Below, in pieces: positions 8,888-17,894 of a stretch of DNA of 64,000 nucleotides (position 1 is its first letter; every line of letters begins with the position of its first letter). Source of the stretch: Myroides sp. NP-2 (GTDB lineage Bacteria; Bacteroidota; Bacteroidia; Flavobacteriales; Flavobacteriaceae); contig NZ_JACHTD010000003.1 of assembly GCF_014145665.1 (NCBI RefSeq), positions 186,001 through 250,000 on the forward strand. Direction: 5' to 3'. The notes beneath the pieces are model-generated. The model saw only the letters and a program-made list of their open reading frames with translations, was not told the DNA's origin and made no database searches. The position numbers and the translations under genes are program-made.

Positions 8888-9535
8888 CTAGAGTTTGTTT
8901 GTGCGCACCATAAGTAAGAGTAGCGCGATGGGTATCAAGAGTAAAAAGATCAAAAACGCTTGTTGTTGCAAGAGCATAGGATAGCGAACTAGGGTAAGGA
9001 CTAAACCACCAATTGCCCCTCCAAAATGAGCTGCATGCCCTATATTGTCACTGTTCTTTTTCATTCCATACAGGCTGTACAACAAGTAGGCAATCGCAAA
9101 AATATAGCCTTTAATTCCAATGGGAATAAAGAATAAATACAATTTTAAGTCGGGATACAGCAATATAGAAGCATATACCACACCCGTAACACCACCTGAG
9201 GCCCCTACTGCGTAGTATTGGGTGCGTTTTTGATACAATTGATAGGTCAAGATATTGCCAATGGCGATACTCAGCATATAGATCAAAATAAAGTAAAAAC
9301 TCCCACTAATAGCTACGACAATACCTGCAAACATATATAGGGTAAACATATTGAAAGCGAAGTGCATCCAATCTACATGCAAAAAACCAGAAGTAATCAA
9401 CCGATACAGCTCACCCTTTCGTATGCGATCTAAGTCGAAATTGTACTTGCTAAAAAAAGAGTAGTCTTGCAATCCTTTATACGTAACGAGTCCCGTTGCA
9501 ACCAAAATAACTAAAATAATTGGGGCTATATCCAT
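8888..9535 (-). CDS. Rhomboid-family intramembrane serine protease
   Basis: 215 residues with six or seven hydrophobic segments. The rhomboid signatures are present in order: HVDWMHFAFNM (His53, His58, Asn62, the oxyanion region), GASGG with nucleophile Ser113, and GHAAHFGG with catalytic His170. It cleaves membrane-embedded helices of other proteins; its substrate cannot be told from the context. The N-terminus matches the family start (one TM helix, then the L1 loop region). It is transcribed away from the acyltransferase gene at 9639, with which it shares a short intergenic region. Confidence 0.9.
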   Translation of the reverse strand: MDIAPIILVILVATGLVTYKGLQDYSFFSKYNFDLDRIRKGELYRLITSGFLHVDWMHFAFNMFTLYMFAGIVVAISGSFYFILIYMLSIAIGNILTYQLYQKRTQYYAVGASGGVTGVVYASILLYPDLKLYLFFIPIGIKGYIFAIAYLLYSLYGMKKNSDNIGHAAHFGGAIGGLVLTLVRYPMLLQQQAFLIFLLLIPIALLLLMVRTNKL

Positions 9536-9609
9536 CTTCTACCGTTTAAAATCCATCCACCTCCTTAATTTATGTGTGGATTAACGGGCTAAAAATAGTC
9601 TAAATCCAG

Positions 9610-9617
9610 TATCTTTG
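9610..9617 (+). promoter_or_regulatory. -7 promoter element that decides the acyltransferase start
   Basis: TATCTTTG matches TAnnTTTG. It overlaps the upstream in-frame ATG at 9615, so translation most likely begins at the ATG at 9639. No clear -33 TTG is visible. Confidence 0.5.
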
Positions 9618-9638
9618 CTAGTAAATTATACCAAAAAA

Positions 9639-10547
9639 ATGAAGTTAGTAATCTACTATATCGCTTATCCTATTCTCTGGCTTATATCGAAATTACCATT
9701 TCCTATCTTTTACTTTGTATCTGATTGCTTTTTTGTACTGCTCTATCACATCGTGCGCTACCGCCGCAAAGCGGTAACCGAAAATATAAAATTGACGATG
9801 CCACACTTATCGGATCACCAAGTTCAACAAACAGTCAAACAGTTCTATAAGCATCTGTGTGACATTTTCTTAGAAATGATTAAGACCTTTACGATCTCAG
9901 AAGAAGAGCTGAAAAAACGCTTTCAATTTACCAACCTTGACACCATACTCGAGGTGGAAAAACAAGGGAAAAGTGCGCTGCTCTTCTGTGCACATTACGC
10001 CAATTGGGAATGGCTCATTATTTTGGATAAATTCATCAGTTTCCAAGGATATGCGGTATATAAAAAACTGGCAAACCCTCACTTTGACAACCTATTCCTA
10101 AAAATACGCACCCGATTCAATACGCGCTTGGTGGAAATGAAAGAAACCATACGCGTAATCCGCCAAAATGAAGTCAATAAAAATCACGGAATATACGCCT
10201 TCATCAGCGATCAATCTCCGATGATTGGCGATGCCAATTATTGGCAAGACTTCATGGGGATTGAAGTTCCCGTTTTTACGGGTGGTGAAGCACTGTGTAA
10301 AAAATTTGACATGGTGCCTATGTACCTCAAAGTAGACTATGTGAAACGCGGGCATTATCAAGCGACATTCGTTCCTCTTTTACAACCTGGTGAACAAGTT
10401 AAAGAGGTACCGAATTACGAACTGACCAATCGCTTTCTACAAGAAGTGGAAAAACAGATTAACCAAGCACCTGCTTACTATTTCTGGACACACAAGCGAT
10501 GGAAACACCGCGGTAAAAAACCCGCCAATATTAAATCCTTTCACTAA
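9639..10547 (+). CDS. Lysophospholipid/lipid A acyltransferase (HtrB/LpxL family)
   Basis: 302 residues. It has an N-terminal hydrophobic anchor (LVIYYIAYPILWLISKLPFP) and the family motif H-X4-E, seen as HYANWEW (His119, Glu124). Further typical blocks are AFISDQSP and WQDFMGIEVPVFTGGEALCK, and the C-terminal YYFWTHKRWKHR matches the YxWxH(R/K)RW motif. These inner-membrane enzymes transfer acyl chains onto lipid A precursors; in Bacteroidota some act on ornithine or other lipids, so the substrate is uncertain. The start at 9639 is chosen because the -7 box at 9610-9617 excludes the earlier ATG at 9615. Confidence 0.85.
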   Translation: MKLVIYYIAYPILWLISKLPFPIFYFVSDCFFVLLYHIVRYRRKAVTENIKLTMPHLSDHQVQQTVKQFYKHLCDIFLEMIKTFTISEEELKKRFQFTNLDTILEVEKQGKSALLFCAHYANWEWLIILDKFISFQGYAVYKKLANPHFDNLFLKIRTRFNTRLVEMKETIRVIRQNEVNKNHGIYAFISDQSPMIGDANYWQDFMGIEVPVFTGGEALCKKFDMVPMYLKVDYVKRGHYQATFVPLLQPGEQVKEVPNYELTNRFLQEVEKQINQAPAYYFWTHKRWKHRGKKPANIKSFH

Positions 10548-10613
10548 AAAACACCTGAGTTATACGCTGTTTAAAATTTGCATTTTGTACCTTTAACTGA
10601 AATTACGCATATT

Positions 10614-12392
10614 ATGACACATATAGAAAAGCTAAACGCAATACGCTCTTTAATGAAAGAGCAAAAGATAGACGCTTATATCATTCCGTCTTCGGATCCA
10701 CATATTAGCGAGTATCTACCGGAATACTACAAGTGTATTGCTTGGACTTCTGGTTTTACAGGATCAGCAGGAACGCTGGTAATCACCCAGCAATTTGCTG
10801 GTTTATGGACCGATTCTCGCTACTTCGTACAAGCCCATGATCAGTTGGCTAATACGGGCTTTGAACTAGTAAAGCTACGCGTACAACATATGCCGGAATA
10901 TGTGGAGTGGATTGCCGCTCAATTTACAACGGGTGGAACTGTTGCTTTTGATGGAAACCTCGCTTCTTTAGCCGTGGCTAATGCCATTCAATCAACCTTG
11001 ATTCCCCTCGGTTTTACCATTGACGGACATGTAGATTTACTAGCGCCTATTTGGAAAAATAGACCTGCATTACCAACAGAAAAAGCCTATACTTTACCTG
11101 TTTCTACAACAGGAGAAAGTACAGCGGATAAATTGGCGAAAGTAAGAGCTATCCTCAAGCAAAAAAGAGCTACTTGCCATATTGTATCTTCCCTAGATGA
11201 TATCGCTTGGCTCCTCAATATACGCGGAACGGATGTTCCTTGTAATCCGGTAACCTTAAGCTTTTTTTATATCGATGCAGAAAAAGCTACCTTGTTTATC
11301 GATGAAACAAAATTAGACGAGGCCACAAAACAAGAACTAAACCGTTATGGAATTAGCCTTGGCGCGTATACAGCGTTACCACAAGCAATCGCTGCAATTC
11401 CTGCAGGAAGCACTATCTTATTGGATCCTAAACGCACCTGCTTTGCAACCTATGACAGCGTGCCGTCTACCATTACAATAAAAGAAGACCTAAACCCTTC
11501 TACCTTGTTAAAAGCAATTAAAAATGAGGTTGAAATTGCCCATGAGAGAAAAGCCATGATCAATGACGGGGTAGCCATGACTAAATTCTTCAAGTGGATT
11601 GAAGAAAATGTTGCTTCAGCTACCTTAACCGAACTGAATATTGCCGATCATTTACTCCAATTACGCGCAGCTCAACCTGGTTTTAAAGACATTAGTTTTA
11701 ATACAATTGCAGGATACAAAGACCATGGGGCACTACCCCATTATTCAGCAGATGAAAAGAGTAGCTACGACCTAAAAACAGAAGGTTTACTCTTAGTGGA
11801 TTCGGGAGGACAATACGAAACAGGAACTACAGATATTACGCGAGTTGTTGCCTTAGGAACACCAACACAGCAGGAAAAAGACGATTACAGCATTGTATTG
11901 CGCGGCACGATTGAAGGTTCAATGGCCATCTATCCAAAAGGAACGAGAGGATATCAAATCGACGCCATTACGCGTAGACCCATTTGGGCTACCTTGAGAA
12001 ACTATGGACACGGTACGGGACACGGTGTTGGATTTTTCTTAAACGTACACGAAGGACCACACGTATTTAACCCTACTCCAACGGATATCGCAATCGAAAA
12101 AGGCATGATCACCTCTATCGAACCCGGACTATACCGCGAAGGTAAACACGGTATCCGAATTGAAAACCTAGTTTTAGCCAAAGAGCTAGAAGGAAATCAA
12201 TTTGGTGATTTCATGGACTTTGAAACGTTGACTATTTGTTATATCGCTACGGACTTAGTGGATAAAAAGTGGTTGGAACAACCTCATATTGACTGGTTAA
12301 ACCAATACAACGAATGGGTGTACAACAGCTTAAAAGATCTTTTATCACCAGAGGAAGCTGCCTGGTTAAGAGAAAAAACAAACGCTATTTAA
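10614..12392 (+). CDS. Xaa-Pro aminopeptidase (aminopeptidase P, M24B), long form
   Basis: 592 residues from the ATG at 10614. Two creatinase-like N-terminal domains (residues about 1-290) precede a pita-bread catalytic domain. The metal ligands are visible: LLLVDSGGQYETGTTDITR (two Asp), GHGTGHGVGFFLNVHEGP (His), SIEPGLY (Glu) and HGIRIENLV (Glu). It releases N-terminal residues next to proline using two Mn or Zn ions. The length matches the three-domain form found in eukaryotes and Bacteroidota, not the 440-residue E. coli PepP. The frame begins at 10578, but MTHIEKLNAIRSLM matches the family start. It ends at a bidirectional terminator shared with ung. Confidence 0.9.
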   Translation: MTHIEKLNAIRSLMKEQKIDAYIIPSSDPHISEYLPEYYKCIAWTSGFTGSAGTLVITQQFAGLWTDSRYFVQAHDQLANTGFELVKLRVQHMPEYVEWIAAQFTTGGTVAFDGNLASLAVANAIQSTLIPLGFTIDGHVDLLAPIWKNRPALPTEKAYTLPVSTTGESTADKLAKVRAILKQKRATCHIVSSLDDIAWLLNIRGTDVPCNPVTLSFFYIDAEKATLFIDETKLDEATKQELNRYGISLGAYTALPQAIAAIPAGSTILLDPKRTCFATYDSVPSTITIKEDLNPSTLLKAIKNEVEIAHERKAMINDGVAMTKFFKWIEENVASATLTELNIADHLLQLRAAQPGFKDISFNTIAGYKDHGALPHYSADEKSSYDLKTEGLLLVDSGGQYETGTTDITRVVALGTPTQQEKDDYSIVLRGTIEGSMAIYPKGTRGYQIDAITRRPIWATLRNYGHGTGHGVGFFLNVHEGPHVFNPTPTDIAIEKGMITSIEPGLYREGKHGIRIENLVLAKELEGNQFGDFMDFETLTICYIATDLVDKKWLEQPHIDWLNQYNEWVYNSLKDLLSPEEAAWLREKTNAI

Positions 12393-12395
12393 GAT

Positions 12396-12425
12396 AAAAA
12401 AAACCGCCTCAAAAGGGCGGTTTTT
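12396..12425. terminator. Bidirectional terminator between convergent genes
   Basis: The stem AAACCGCC/GGCGGTTT with a 7-nt loop is flanked by A runs on the left and T runs on the right, serving the aminopeptidase (plus) and ung (minus). Confidence 0.85.
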
Positions 12426-12440
12426 ATATTATATCTCATT

Positions 12441-13112
12441 TTAAATCTGCCAATTGATCGGTGATTTTCCTACCTCAACTAAGTAGGTATTGATCTTGGA
12501 AAAAGGCTTACTCCCGTAAAACCCTCTATAAACCGACAAGGGAGAGGGATGAGCCGTTTCAATCACAAAATGCTTGTTGCGATCAATCATCTTTCCCTTT
12601 TTTTGAGCGTAACTTCCCCATAGCACAAAAACAACGTGCTCATGAGCACTGGCTACACGTGAAATTACCTCATCCGTAAATGTTTCCCACCCTTTTTTTT
12701 GATGAGATCCCGCTTTAGATGCTTCTACGGTTAATGTTGCATTGAGCAATAAAACACCTTGTTTCGCCCAGCTGGATAAATCGCCATGGTGGAGATTTCG
12801 AATGCCTAGATCGTCTTCTAATTCCTTGAAAATATTCTTTAAACTCGGAGGAAACTTCACCCCTTGATGAACAGAGAATGCCAATCCATTGGCTTGAAAC
12901 TCACCGTGATAGGGATCTTGACCCAAAATCACTACTTTAACCGCTGAAAAATCAAGGCACTCCAACGCGTGAAACACCTGTTCTTGCGGTGGATATATCG
13001 TCTTTTCCTCTCGTTCTTGGGCAACAAATGCCTCTAATTTTTTAAAATATGGTTTGTCGAATTCATCCTGTAAAACCGAATTCCAACTTTTATTTTGTAT
13101 GCTAAAACTCAT
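12441..13112 (-). CDS. ung: Uracil-DNA glycosylase, family 1
   Basis: 223 residues with all hallmarks: the water-activating motif GQDPYHG (Asp66), FSVHQGVKFPPSLKNIFKEL, the uracil-recognition segment LLLNATLTVE and the DNA-intercalating HPSPLSVYRGFYGSKPF. It removes uracil from DNA to start base excision repair in the cytoplasm. Its start codon overlaps the stop of the upstream gene in TAATG, which suggests translational coupling with the secreted hypothetical protein at 13112-13852. Confidence 0.97.
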   Translation of the reverse strand: MSFSIQNKSWNSVLQDEFDKPYFKKLEAFVAQEREEKTIYPPQEQVFHALECLDFSAVKVVILGQDPYHGEFQANGLAFSVHQGVKFPPSLKNIFKELEDDLGIRNLHHGDLSSWAKQGVLLLNATLTVEASKAGSHQKKGWETFTDEVISRVASAHEHVVFVLWGSYAQKKGKMIDRNKHFVIETAHPSPLSVYRGFYGSKPFSKINTYLVEVGKSPINWQI

Positions 13113-13852
13113 TATTCTATATACACCGTTCTTCTATAAGAGACTACTTGGGACGCGTCTCTTGCTTCTATTAATATCTGATTGTATTCGTTTACCCCCT
13201 TCTTCGGATTGATAATCTGTTGACGAACCACCCAGAAAAACTCTTTCTTGTCTGGATCAAATTCAAATGACACAAAATCAACTGGTTCAAACTTCGTTTC
13301 GGTTTCTTTGGCTATTTGTAAAACTTTACACACATTCAAACTGTAATCAATAGCCAATTTCTCCTCTGTCTCTGGGAAAGGCAAAGGTGAAATAATCTGT
13401 TGGTAGTCGTTTAATGCAATGCCTACACAATAATTTACACCCGCTGTCGGTTGAAAATCGTAGTAAAAAAAATACTTCGTCATGCATTTCGCCATATCCA
13501 CAACAGGATAACGGGATTCAAATTTACGAATACTATCGTACGCACTTATACTAACACCTTTAAACTTTAGCTTGCTCACCAGCTCTTCCCCTACTTTAGT
13601 TACCAAAAGCGCTTCTAAGTTTTTCTTTATCTCTGCAAATCCATTAGGTACCATAGTCATCGGTCTATTGCTATAATGATAGCCCGTCGAAGATTCTTCC
13701 GCATCAACAAAGTAATTGTAATAAGGACAAGGATCAATAAATAAATCACTTTGATAACTTCCCCCTATTTTTACTTTACTTTCAGCTAAACATTGGGCCT
13801 GTATTTGAAAAATACTTAAGAAAAGTAAAAAGACCGATAGATATAATTTCAT
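13112..13852 (-). CDS. Secreted hypothetical protein
   Basis: 246 residues beginning with a signal peptide (MKLYLSVFLLFLSIFQIQAQ). The mature part has several cysteines (CLAES near the N-terminus, DPCPYYNYF, MAKCMTKYFFYYDF, NYCVGIAL, LNVCKVLQ) that could form disulphides in the periplasm, and a C-terminal beta-rich segment (EFFWVVRQQI). I recognise no family. The stop codon overlaps the ung start in TAATG, so the two are co-translated, although an exported protein and a DNA glycosylase have no evident functional link. Confidence 0.65.
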   Translation of the reverse strand: MKLYLSVFLLFLSIFQIQAQCLAESKVKIGGSYQSDLFIDPCPYYNYFVDAEESSTGYHYSNRPMTMVPNGFAEIKKNLEALLVTKVGEELVSKLKFKGVSISAYDSIRKFESRYPVVDMAKCMTKYFFYYDFQPTAGVNYCVGIALNDYQQIISPLPFPETEEKLAIDYSLNVCKVLQIAKETETKFEPVDFVSFEFDPDKKEFFWVVRQQIINPKKGVNEYNQILIEARDASQVVSYRRTVYIE

Positions 13853-13987
13853 GATATTAATATTTCATTAAGAAATCAAAAATATAAAACTTTTCAAATA
13901 TTCCATGCGATTCAACATTTAATTTCTCAAATAGTGAATCGTTGCGGTAAACTGTCCAACGTAAACTCTTCCTTCTCAGGTAAAAAA

Positions 13988-14034
13988 AAACAACATAAGA
14001 AGGTGTAGAACGACCTCTATGTTGTCTTTTTTTA
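13988..14034 (-). terminator. Terminator after the endonuclease I gene
   Basis: ACAACATA/TATGTTGT arms (13990-13997 and 14018-14025) enclose a partly paired loop. On the minus strand the stem is followed by a run of T, 40 nt beyond the stop at 14074. Confidence 0.6.
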
Positions 14035-14073
14035 TTGTATTCTGACAAGTCATTGTGTATCAGATGATCTTGA

Positions 14074-14970
14074 CTAGTTAGCTATGTTCCATTTATTCTC
14101 TGCCTCAGGACCACCCCATAGTAGGGTAGCAAGATGAGGGTTGTCTATAAAAGGGTTTCTATTTCCTTGAATGTCTGGTTTGCTTAAATACTCATTGCGC
14201 TGTATTTCAATGGTTGAAACGGGATCTGTTGCATTCCATTCCAAGAGCAAATTAATCATATTTGCATCGTTTTTATTGGGTTGACCGAGGGCCACATTTT
14301 TGGGCAAACACTGATCTGGATAGCGGATGTACATATAGAGCATCATACGCGCTACATCTCCTTTCCACTCGTCTCCAGGATACCATCCTCCTGGAACATC
14401 TCCAGCAGCTCCCGACCCTTGGGCAAATTTTTTATTGCCTCGTTGGGCATTCCACTGCACATCGGCAGGTCGGATGTGATGGGCATCTTCATTTGCGCCT
14501 GTGCTTGATTGTCCTAGCTTAGGCGTCCCCAACGAACGCGCATAGGTGTGCTCTCTATTCCATTGATGCTGTCGTCCTCCATGTTGATTCTTACCTCTAG
14601 CATAGGCATTTTCCCCCTTCAATACTCCTTTTTGACCATAAAGCAGGTAAACTTCATTGGCAGCCGGAGTGAGATCGGTAACCTTTAACACCTCCCACAA
14701 TCCGCCATACGAAAGACGATGGGTGTGTTTTGCGCGAGTGAGATGAGTGAGATCAGCCTGTAAACTAGCCTGATCTTGATTAAAATTGACCTCACTATAG
14801 TAAGACGCAATAGCATCGGGAATAGCATAAATTGCTGCGCTTTGTTTCGTTGAAACAATGGATTGCATCTCATTTTTCGCTTCAGTGGAATGGGTACCTT
14901 TTTTAGTACATCCACAGCTCAAAAGCACAGAAGTAAACAAAACAACCGCTAAATACTTTCTCATCATCAA
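14074..14970 (-). CDS. Secreted endonuclease I family lipoprotein
   Basis: 298 residues with a lipoprotein signal peptide (TSVLLSC, Cys19). The EndA/NucM-type His-Me finger nuclease core is present: WNREHTYARS, DAHHIRPADVQWNAQRGN and the later GGWYPGDEWKGDVARMMLYM. Members are periplasmic or secreted, non-specific, Mg-dependent DNases. A lipid anchor would place it at the periplasmic or outer face, where it could degrade environmental DNA for nutrients or phosphate. It lies 11 nt downstream of the RsmB-like gene and may be co-transcribed with it. Confidence 0.9.
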   Translation of the reverse strand: MMMRKYLAVVLFTSVLLSCGCTKKGTHSTEAKNEMQSIVSTKQSAAIYAIPDAIASYYSEVNFNQDQASLQADLTHLTRAKHTHRLSYGGLWEVLKVTDLTPAANEVYLLYGQKGVLKGENAYARGKNQHGGRQHQWNREHTYARSLGTPKLGQSSTGANEDAHHIRPADVQWNAQRGNKKFAQGSGAAGDVPGGWYPGDEWKGDVARMMLYMYIRYPDQCLPKNVALGQPNKNDANMINLLLEWNATDPVSTIEIQRNEYLSKPDIQGNRNPFIDNPHLATLLWGGPEAENKWNIAN

Positions 14971-14981
14971 GGAAATCTCTA

Positions 14982-16196
14982 TTATTTAACGCGTTCTAAT
15001 AAGGCCATGTAAAAACCGTCAAATCCTGTTTGGTGAGCCAATACTTTATGATCCTTAATGAATTTGAATCCTTGTCCTTGTTCAGAAGCTAAGAATTTTT
15101 CAATCTGTTTCTCATTTTCAGACGGCAAAATAGAACAAGTAGCATACACAACTTGTCCGCCTACTTTTACAATTTTTGTATAGTCTTGTAAAATCTGCTG
15201 TTGCACTTGTTTAATTTCCTCTACAAATGCTGGTTGTAATTTCCATTTTGTATCAGGATTACGCTTGATTACGCCTAAACCACTACACGGTGCATCAATC
15301 AATACGCGATCAGCTTTTTCGTGTAATTTTTTAATGGTTTTAGTTCCTTCAATAATGCGGTATTCAATGTTAAAAGCCCCATTTCGTTTGGCTCTTATTT
15401 TGAGTTGTTTTTGCTTGCTCTCGTAAATATCCATGGCAATGATTTGCCCTTTGTTTTCCATTAACGAAGCCATATGTAGGGTTTTTCCTCCTGCACCTGC
15501 ACAGGTATCTACCACGCGCATTCCTGGTTGAACACCTAAAAAAGGAGCCACCAATTGAGAGGAAGCATCTTGTACTTCAAATAATCCCTCTTTAAACGCA
15601 TCCGTTAAAAATACATTCGCTCTTTCTTTTAGGATCAACGCATCTGGATATTCTTCAGGCTGAAGCGTCTCAATGTCCAAATCCATTAAAATAGCATGTA
15701 ATTTTTTACGTGTTGTTTTTAAAGTATTCACGCGTAAAATAACTTGTGCTTGTTGATTTTGAGCTGCAATTTCTTTAGCCCATAGTTCTTCACCCAGTTC
15801 TTTTACCCCCAATTCATCCATCCAATCGGGAATCGCCTCTTTGAATTTTCTGATTTTACTTAGTTCGTCAAATCTACCTTTGATTCTGCGAAGTGGTGCA
15901 TTTTCAAAATACTTCCAATCCGGCAAGTTATATCCTCTTAATACAGCCCAAACCGTAAAAATACGCCATGCATCATCGCGAGTATAAGGTTCTTTTACTT
16001 CTGCAATTTCGGTGTATAATCTCTTCCAACGCACGATTTCGTATATCGTTTCTGCAACGAATTTGCGGTCTGCACTTCCCCAACGCTTGTCTTTTTTCAA
16101 GGCACGCGCAACGACTTTGTCCGCGTATTCCCCTTCGTTGAAAATTAATAAGATAGAGTCAATAACGGTAAAAACTAAGTTTCTGTGTAATCTCAT
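14982..16196 (-). CDS. RsmB/NOP-family RNA (cytosine-C5) methyltransferase
   Basis: 404 residues. The N-terminal half is a NusB-like helical region followed by a PUA-like linker (RVNTLKTTRKKL). The SAM-binding domain contains VVDTCAGAGGKTLHMASLM (motif I), DAPCSGLGVIKRNPD (motif IV with Cys) and YATCSILPSENEKQ (motif VI with the catalytic Cys). It methylates cytosine in RNA, most likely 16S rRNA as RsmB does, though NOP2-like enzymes can also target tRNA. It is transcribed toward endonuclease I and appears to be cytoplasmic. Confidence 0.9.
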   Translation of the reverse strand: MRLHRNLVFTVIDSILLIFNEGEYADKVVARALKKDKRWGSADRKFVAETIYEIVRWKRLYTEIAEVKEPYTRDDAWRIFTVWAVLRGYNLPDWKYFENAPLRRIKGRFDELSKIRKFKEAIPDWMDELGVKELGEELWAKEIAAQNQQAQVILRVNTLKTTRKKLHAILMDLDIETLQPEEYPDALILKERANVFLTDAFKEGLFEVQDASSQLVAPFLGVQPGMRVVDTCAGAGGKTLHMASLMENKGQIIAMDIYESKQKQLKIRAKRNGAFNIEYRIIEGTKTIKKLHEKADRVLIDAPCSGLGVIKRNPDTKWKLQPAFVEEIKQVQQQILQDYTKIVKVGGQVVYATCSILPSENEKQIEKFLASEQGQGFKFIKDHKVLAHQTGFDGFYMALLERVK

Positions 16197-16281
16197 TATA
16201 TAATTAAATAAAATAGCCTACAAATATAGGTCTTTTGTAGGCTAGGTTTGGTAGATTTTGCTATTTTTTATTTATAGCTTA

Positions 16282-16713
16282 TTATTTGTCTTTATACTTT
16301 TTGAGTAATTTTCGATTAAAATCGTCTTCTGCTTTTTTGAGTAAGAGAATTTTTTTGTTCGATAAGATCTTCTTACAATCAACAATAAACTGTTTTCGAA
16401 CGGAACAATAGTCCTCTTCAAAGGTCTCTATCGCTTGTACTTTTTCTGTCGCTTGTTTTTCTGTTAGGTTTTCAATATCCTGAGTCTCATTAGATTTAAG
16501 ATAATGAATAACCGCTGAATGTCTTAACTTGGATATCTTGCTGTCATAAGTATTATAAAGTGGCCAAAATTTCTCAGCTTCCTCAGTTGTTAGATTCAAA
16601 ACAGAGGTGATATGAGCTATTTTTAATGATTTTATTTGATCCGAGGAGTGCTGCTGCGCAAAACTGATAGACGAAAAGCTTAATAGGATAAGTAATAATA
16701 AAAATCTTTTCAT
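16282..16713 (-). CDS. Small periplasmic protein of an ECF sigma operon
   Basis: About 143 residues. The start is taken at 16713 (MKRFLLLLILLSFSSISFAQ), giving a clean signal peptide. The mature part is almost wholly helical and Lys/Glu-rich (LNLTTEEAEKFWPLYNTYDS, a Spy/CpxP-like pattern), as in proteins commonly labelled sensor of ECF-type sigma factor in Flavobacteriia. It overlaps the anti-sigma stop region and is the third gene of the unit 17727-16282. A role in sensing envelope stress through the anti-sigma factor is inferred from family and context. Confidence 0.75.
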   Translation of the reverse strand: MKRFLLLLILLSFSSISFAQQHSSDQIKSLKIAHITSVLNLTTEEAEKFWPLYNTYDSKISKLRHSAVIHYLKSNETQDIENLTEKQATEKVQAIETFEEDYCSVRKQFIVDCKKILSNKKILLLKKAEDDFNRKLLKKYKDK

Positions 16714-16720
16714 AGTATAA

Positions 16721-17134
16721 TTAGTCATTTAAGTAATAGTCAAGATCGATATTGGTTTGAACATACTCATTAATCTCATTTTGATTAATTTGAATGCTTT
16801 GTTCAAGTTCTTTAATGTCTGCTTCGTCAAAAGCCTGAATAAATTCGTTGGACAACGTATAGGAAGGGTTGTACTCTAAATACGTTTCTAAATCTTCATG
16901 GCTAATAGCGGCATTCAGTTGTATTTTGATAAATAAACCCACCCCTAGTAAAAGCGCTATGGTAGCAGCGATAGCAATAAAATAGGTCGGTGTGAATGGA
17001 ATAATACCCTTTGACTTAGGTTTTTTCTCTGCGATAATTCGCTCAAAAAGACGCTGATCAAAGGATTCCAAGTACCCATCAGGTAGGTTGAAACCGTCTT
17101 TTCTATCGTTAGGTGCATTGTGGTTCGTTATCAT
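16721..17134 (-). CDS. Putative anti-sigma factor, single-pass membrane protein
   Basis: 137 residues. The cytoplasmic N-terminus (FNLPDGYLESFDQRLFERII, a motif frequent in Flavobacteriia anti-sigma proteins) is followed by one transmembrane helix (YFIAIAATIALLLGVGLFI, about residues 52-70) and an acidic periplasmic tail. It lies 44 nt downstream of the ECF sigma gene and directly upstream of the small periplasmic protein, the usual order for a sigma/anti-sigma/sensor set. The predicted job is to hold the sigma factor at the membrane until a signal arrives. Confidence 0.75.
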   Translation of the reverse strand: MITNHNAPNDRKDGFNLPDGYLESFDQRLFERIIAEKKPKSKGIIPFTPTYFIAIAATIALLLGVGLFIKIQLNAAISHEDLETYLEYNPSYTLSNEFIQAFDEADIKELEQSIQINQNEINEYVQTNIDLDYYLND

Positions 17135-17178
17135 TTTTATATGCTTATACTATTTAGACTGATTTTTTGTACAAAGGT

Positions 17179-17727
17179 TTAATGCGTTTGTAAAAATAAT
17201 TCTATTTTTTTTACTGCGTGGTGATAGGAAGCTTTTAATGCGCCCACAGAGGTATCGAGAATTTCGGACATTTGGTTGTAGTCGAGTTCTTGAAAATAGC
17301 GCATTTTAAATACCAACTGTTGTTTTTCGGGTAAGGAAGCGATGGCTTGATGCAGTAAGGCCGTTGCTTGATCCCCGTTAAAATAGGGGTCAGCTTCCAG
17401 CTCATCTACCTTTTGTTGGTTGTATTCTTCTGATGTAATTTTGTTTAACCTGCTCTTTTGTTTTAAGAAATCCAACGCCTGATTGGTGGCAATTCGGTAC
17501 AACCAAGAGGAAAGCTTGCTATTGCCTTTAAAACTTTCGATGTTTTGGAATGCTTTGATAAAGGTTTCCTGTAAAATATCATCCGTATCGTCGTGATCTA
17601 ACACCAAGGAACGAATGTGATAGTAAAGCCTTGCCTTGTTTTGCGTAACAAGATCGCGAAATGCTGCCTCTTTCGTATTGGCATGTTGTAGTTGTTGTAC
17701 GAATTGTTCTTCTTCAGATGCAGACAA
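17179..17727 (-). CDS. ECF-type RNA polymerase sigma factor (TTG start)
   Basis: 182 residues. Region 2 is visible as DDTDDILQETFIKAFQNIES...FKGNSKLSSWLYRIATNQALDF and region 4 as LPEKQQLVFKMRYFQELDYN...QMSEILDTSVGALKASYHHA. No ATG exists upstream before a stop, and the next Met is deep in region 4, so the TTG at 17725-17727 must be the start or lie near it; TTG starts are uncommon. It directs RNA polymerase to a stress regulon and is probably controlled by the membrane protein encoded directly downstream. Confidence 0.9.
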   Translation of the reverse strand: MSASEEEQFVQQLQHANTKEAAFRDLVTQNKARLYYHIRSLVLDHDDTDDILQETFIKAFQNIESFKGNSKLSSWLYRIATNQALDFLKQKSRLNKITSEEYNQQKVDELEADPYFNGDQATALLHQAIASLPEKQQLVFKMRYFQELDYNQMSEILDTSVGALKASYHHAVKKIELFLQTH

Positions 17728-17868
17728 GGTGTAATGTTTATTTTTTATAGGTAAGGTGTGAACGTAAAAATAGTAAAAAGCACGTAGGCAACGTTATAAA
17801 TTTCGGAATATTTCGTTTCAGCAAGACAGAATGGAGTCACAAGACTACGTCAATGGGGAAAAACCTCT

Positions 17869-17876
17869 TACCTTTA
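17869..17876 (+). promoter_or_regulatory. Near-consensus -7 element before the HAD phosphatase
   Basis: TACCTTTA differs from TAnnTTTG only at the last base. It lies inside the longer reading frame that begins at 17853, which favours the ATG at 17895 as the real start. Confidence 0.35.
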
Positions 17877-17894
17877 CGCAAAAAAATAGAAGAT

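Noticed and set aside
8251..8913. Short plus-strand open frames in the intergenic region
   Set aside because: No start context, no family resemblance and biased only by AT content.
13857..14048. 63-codon minus-strand frame
   Set aside because: It reads across the terminator hairpin at 13988-14034 and has no family resemblance.
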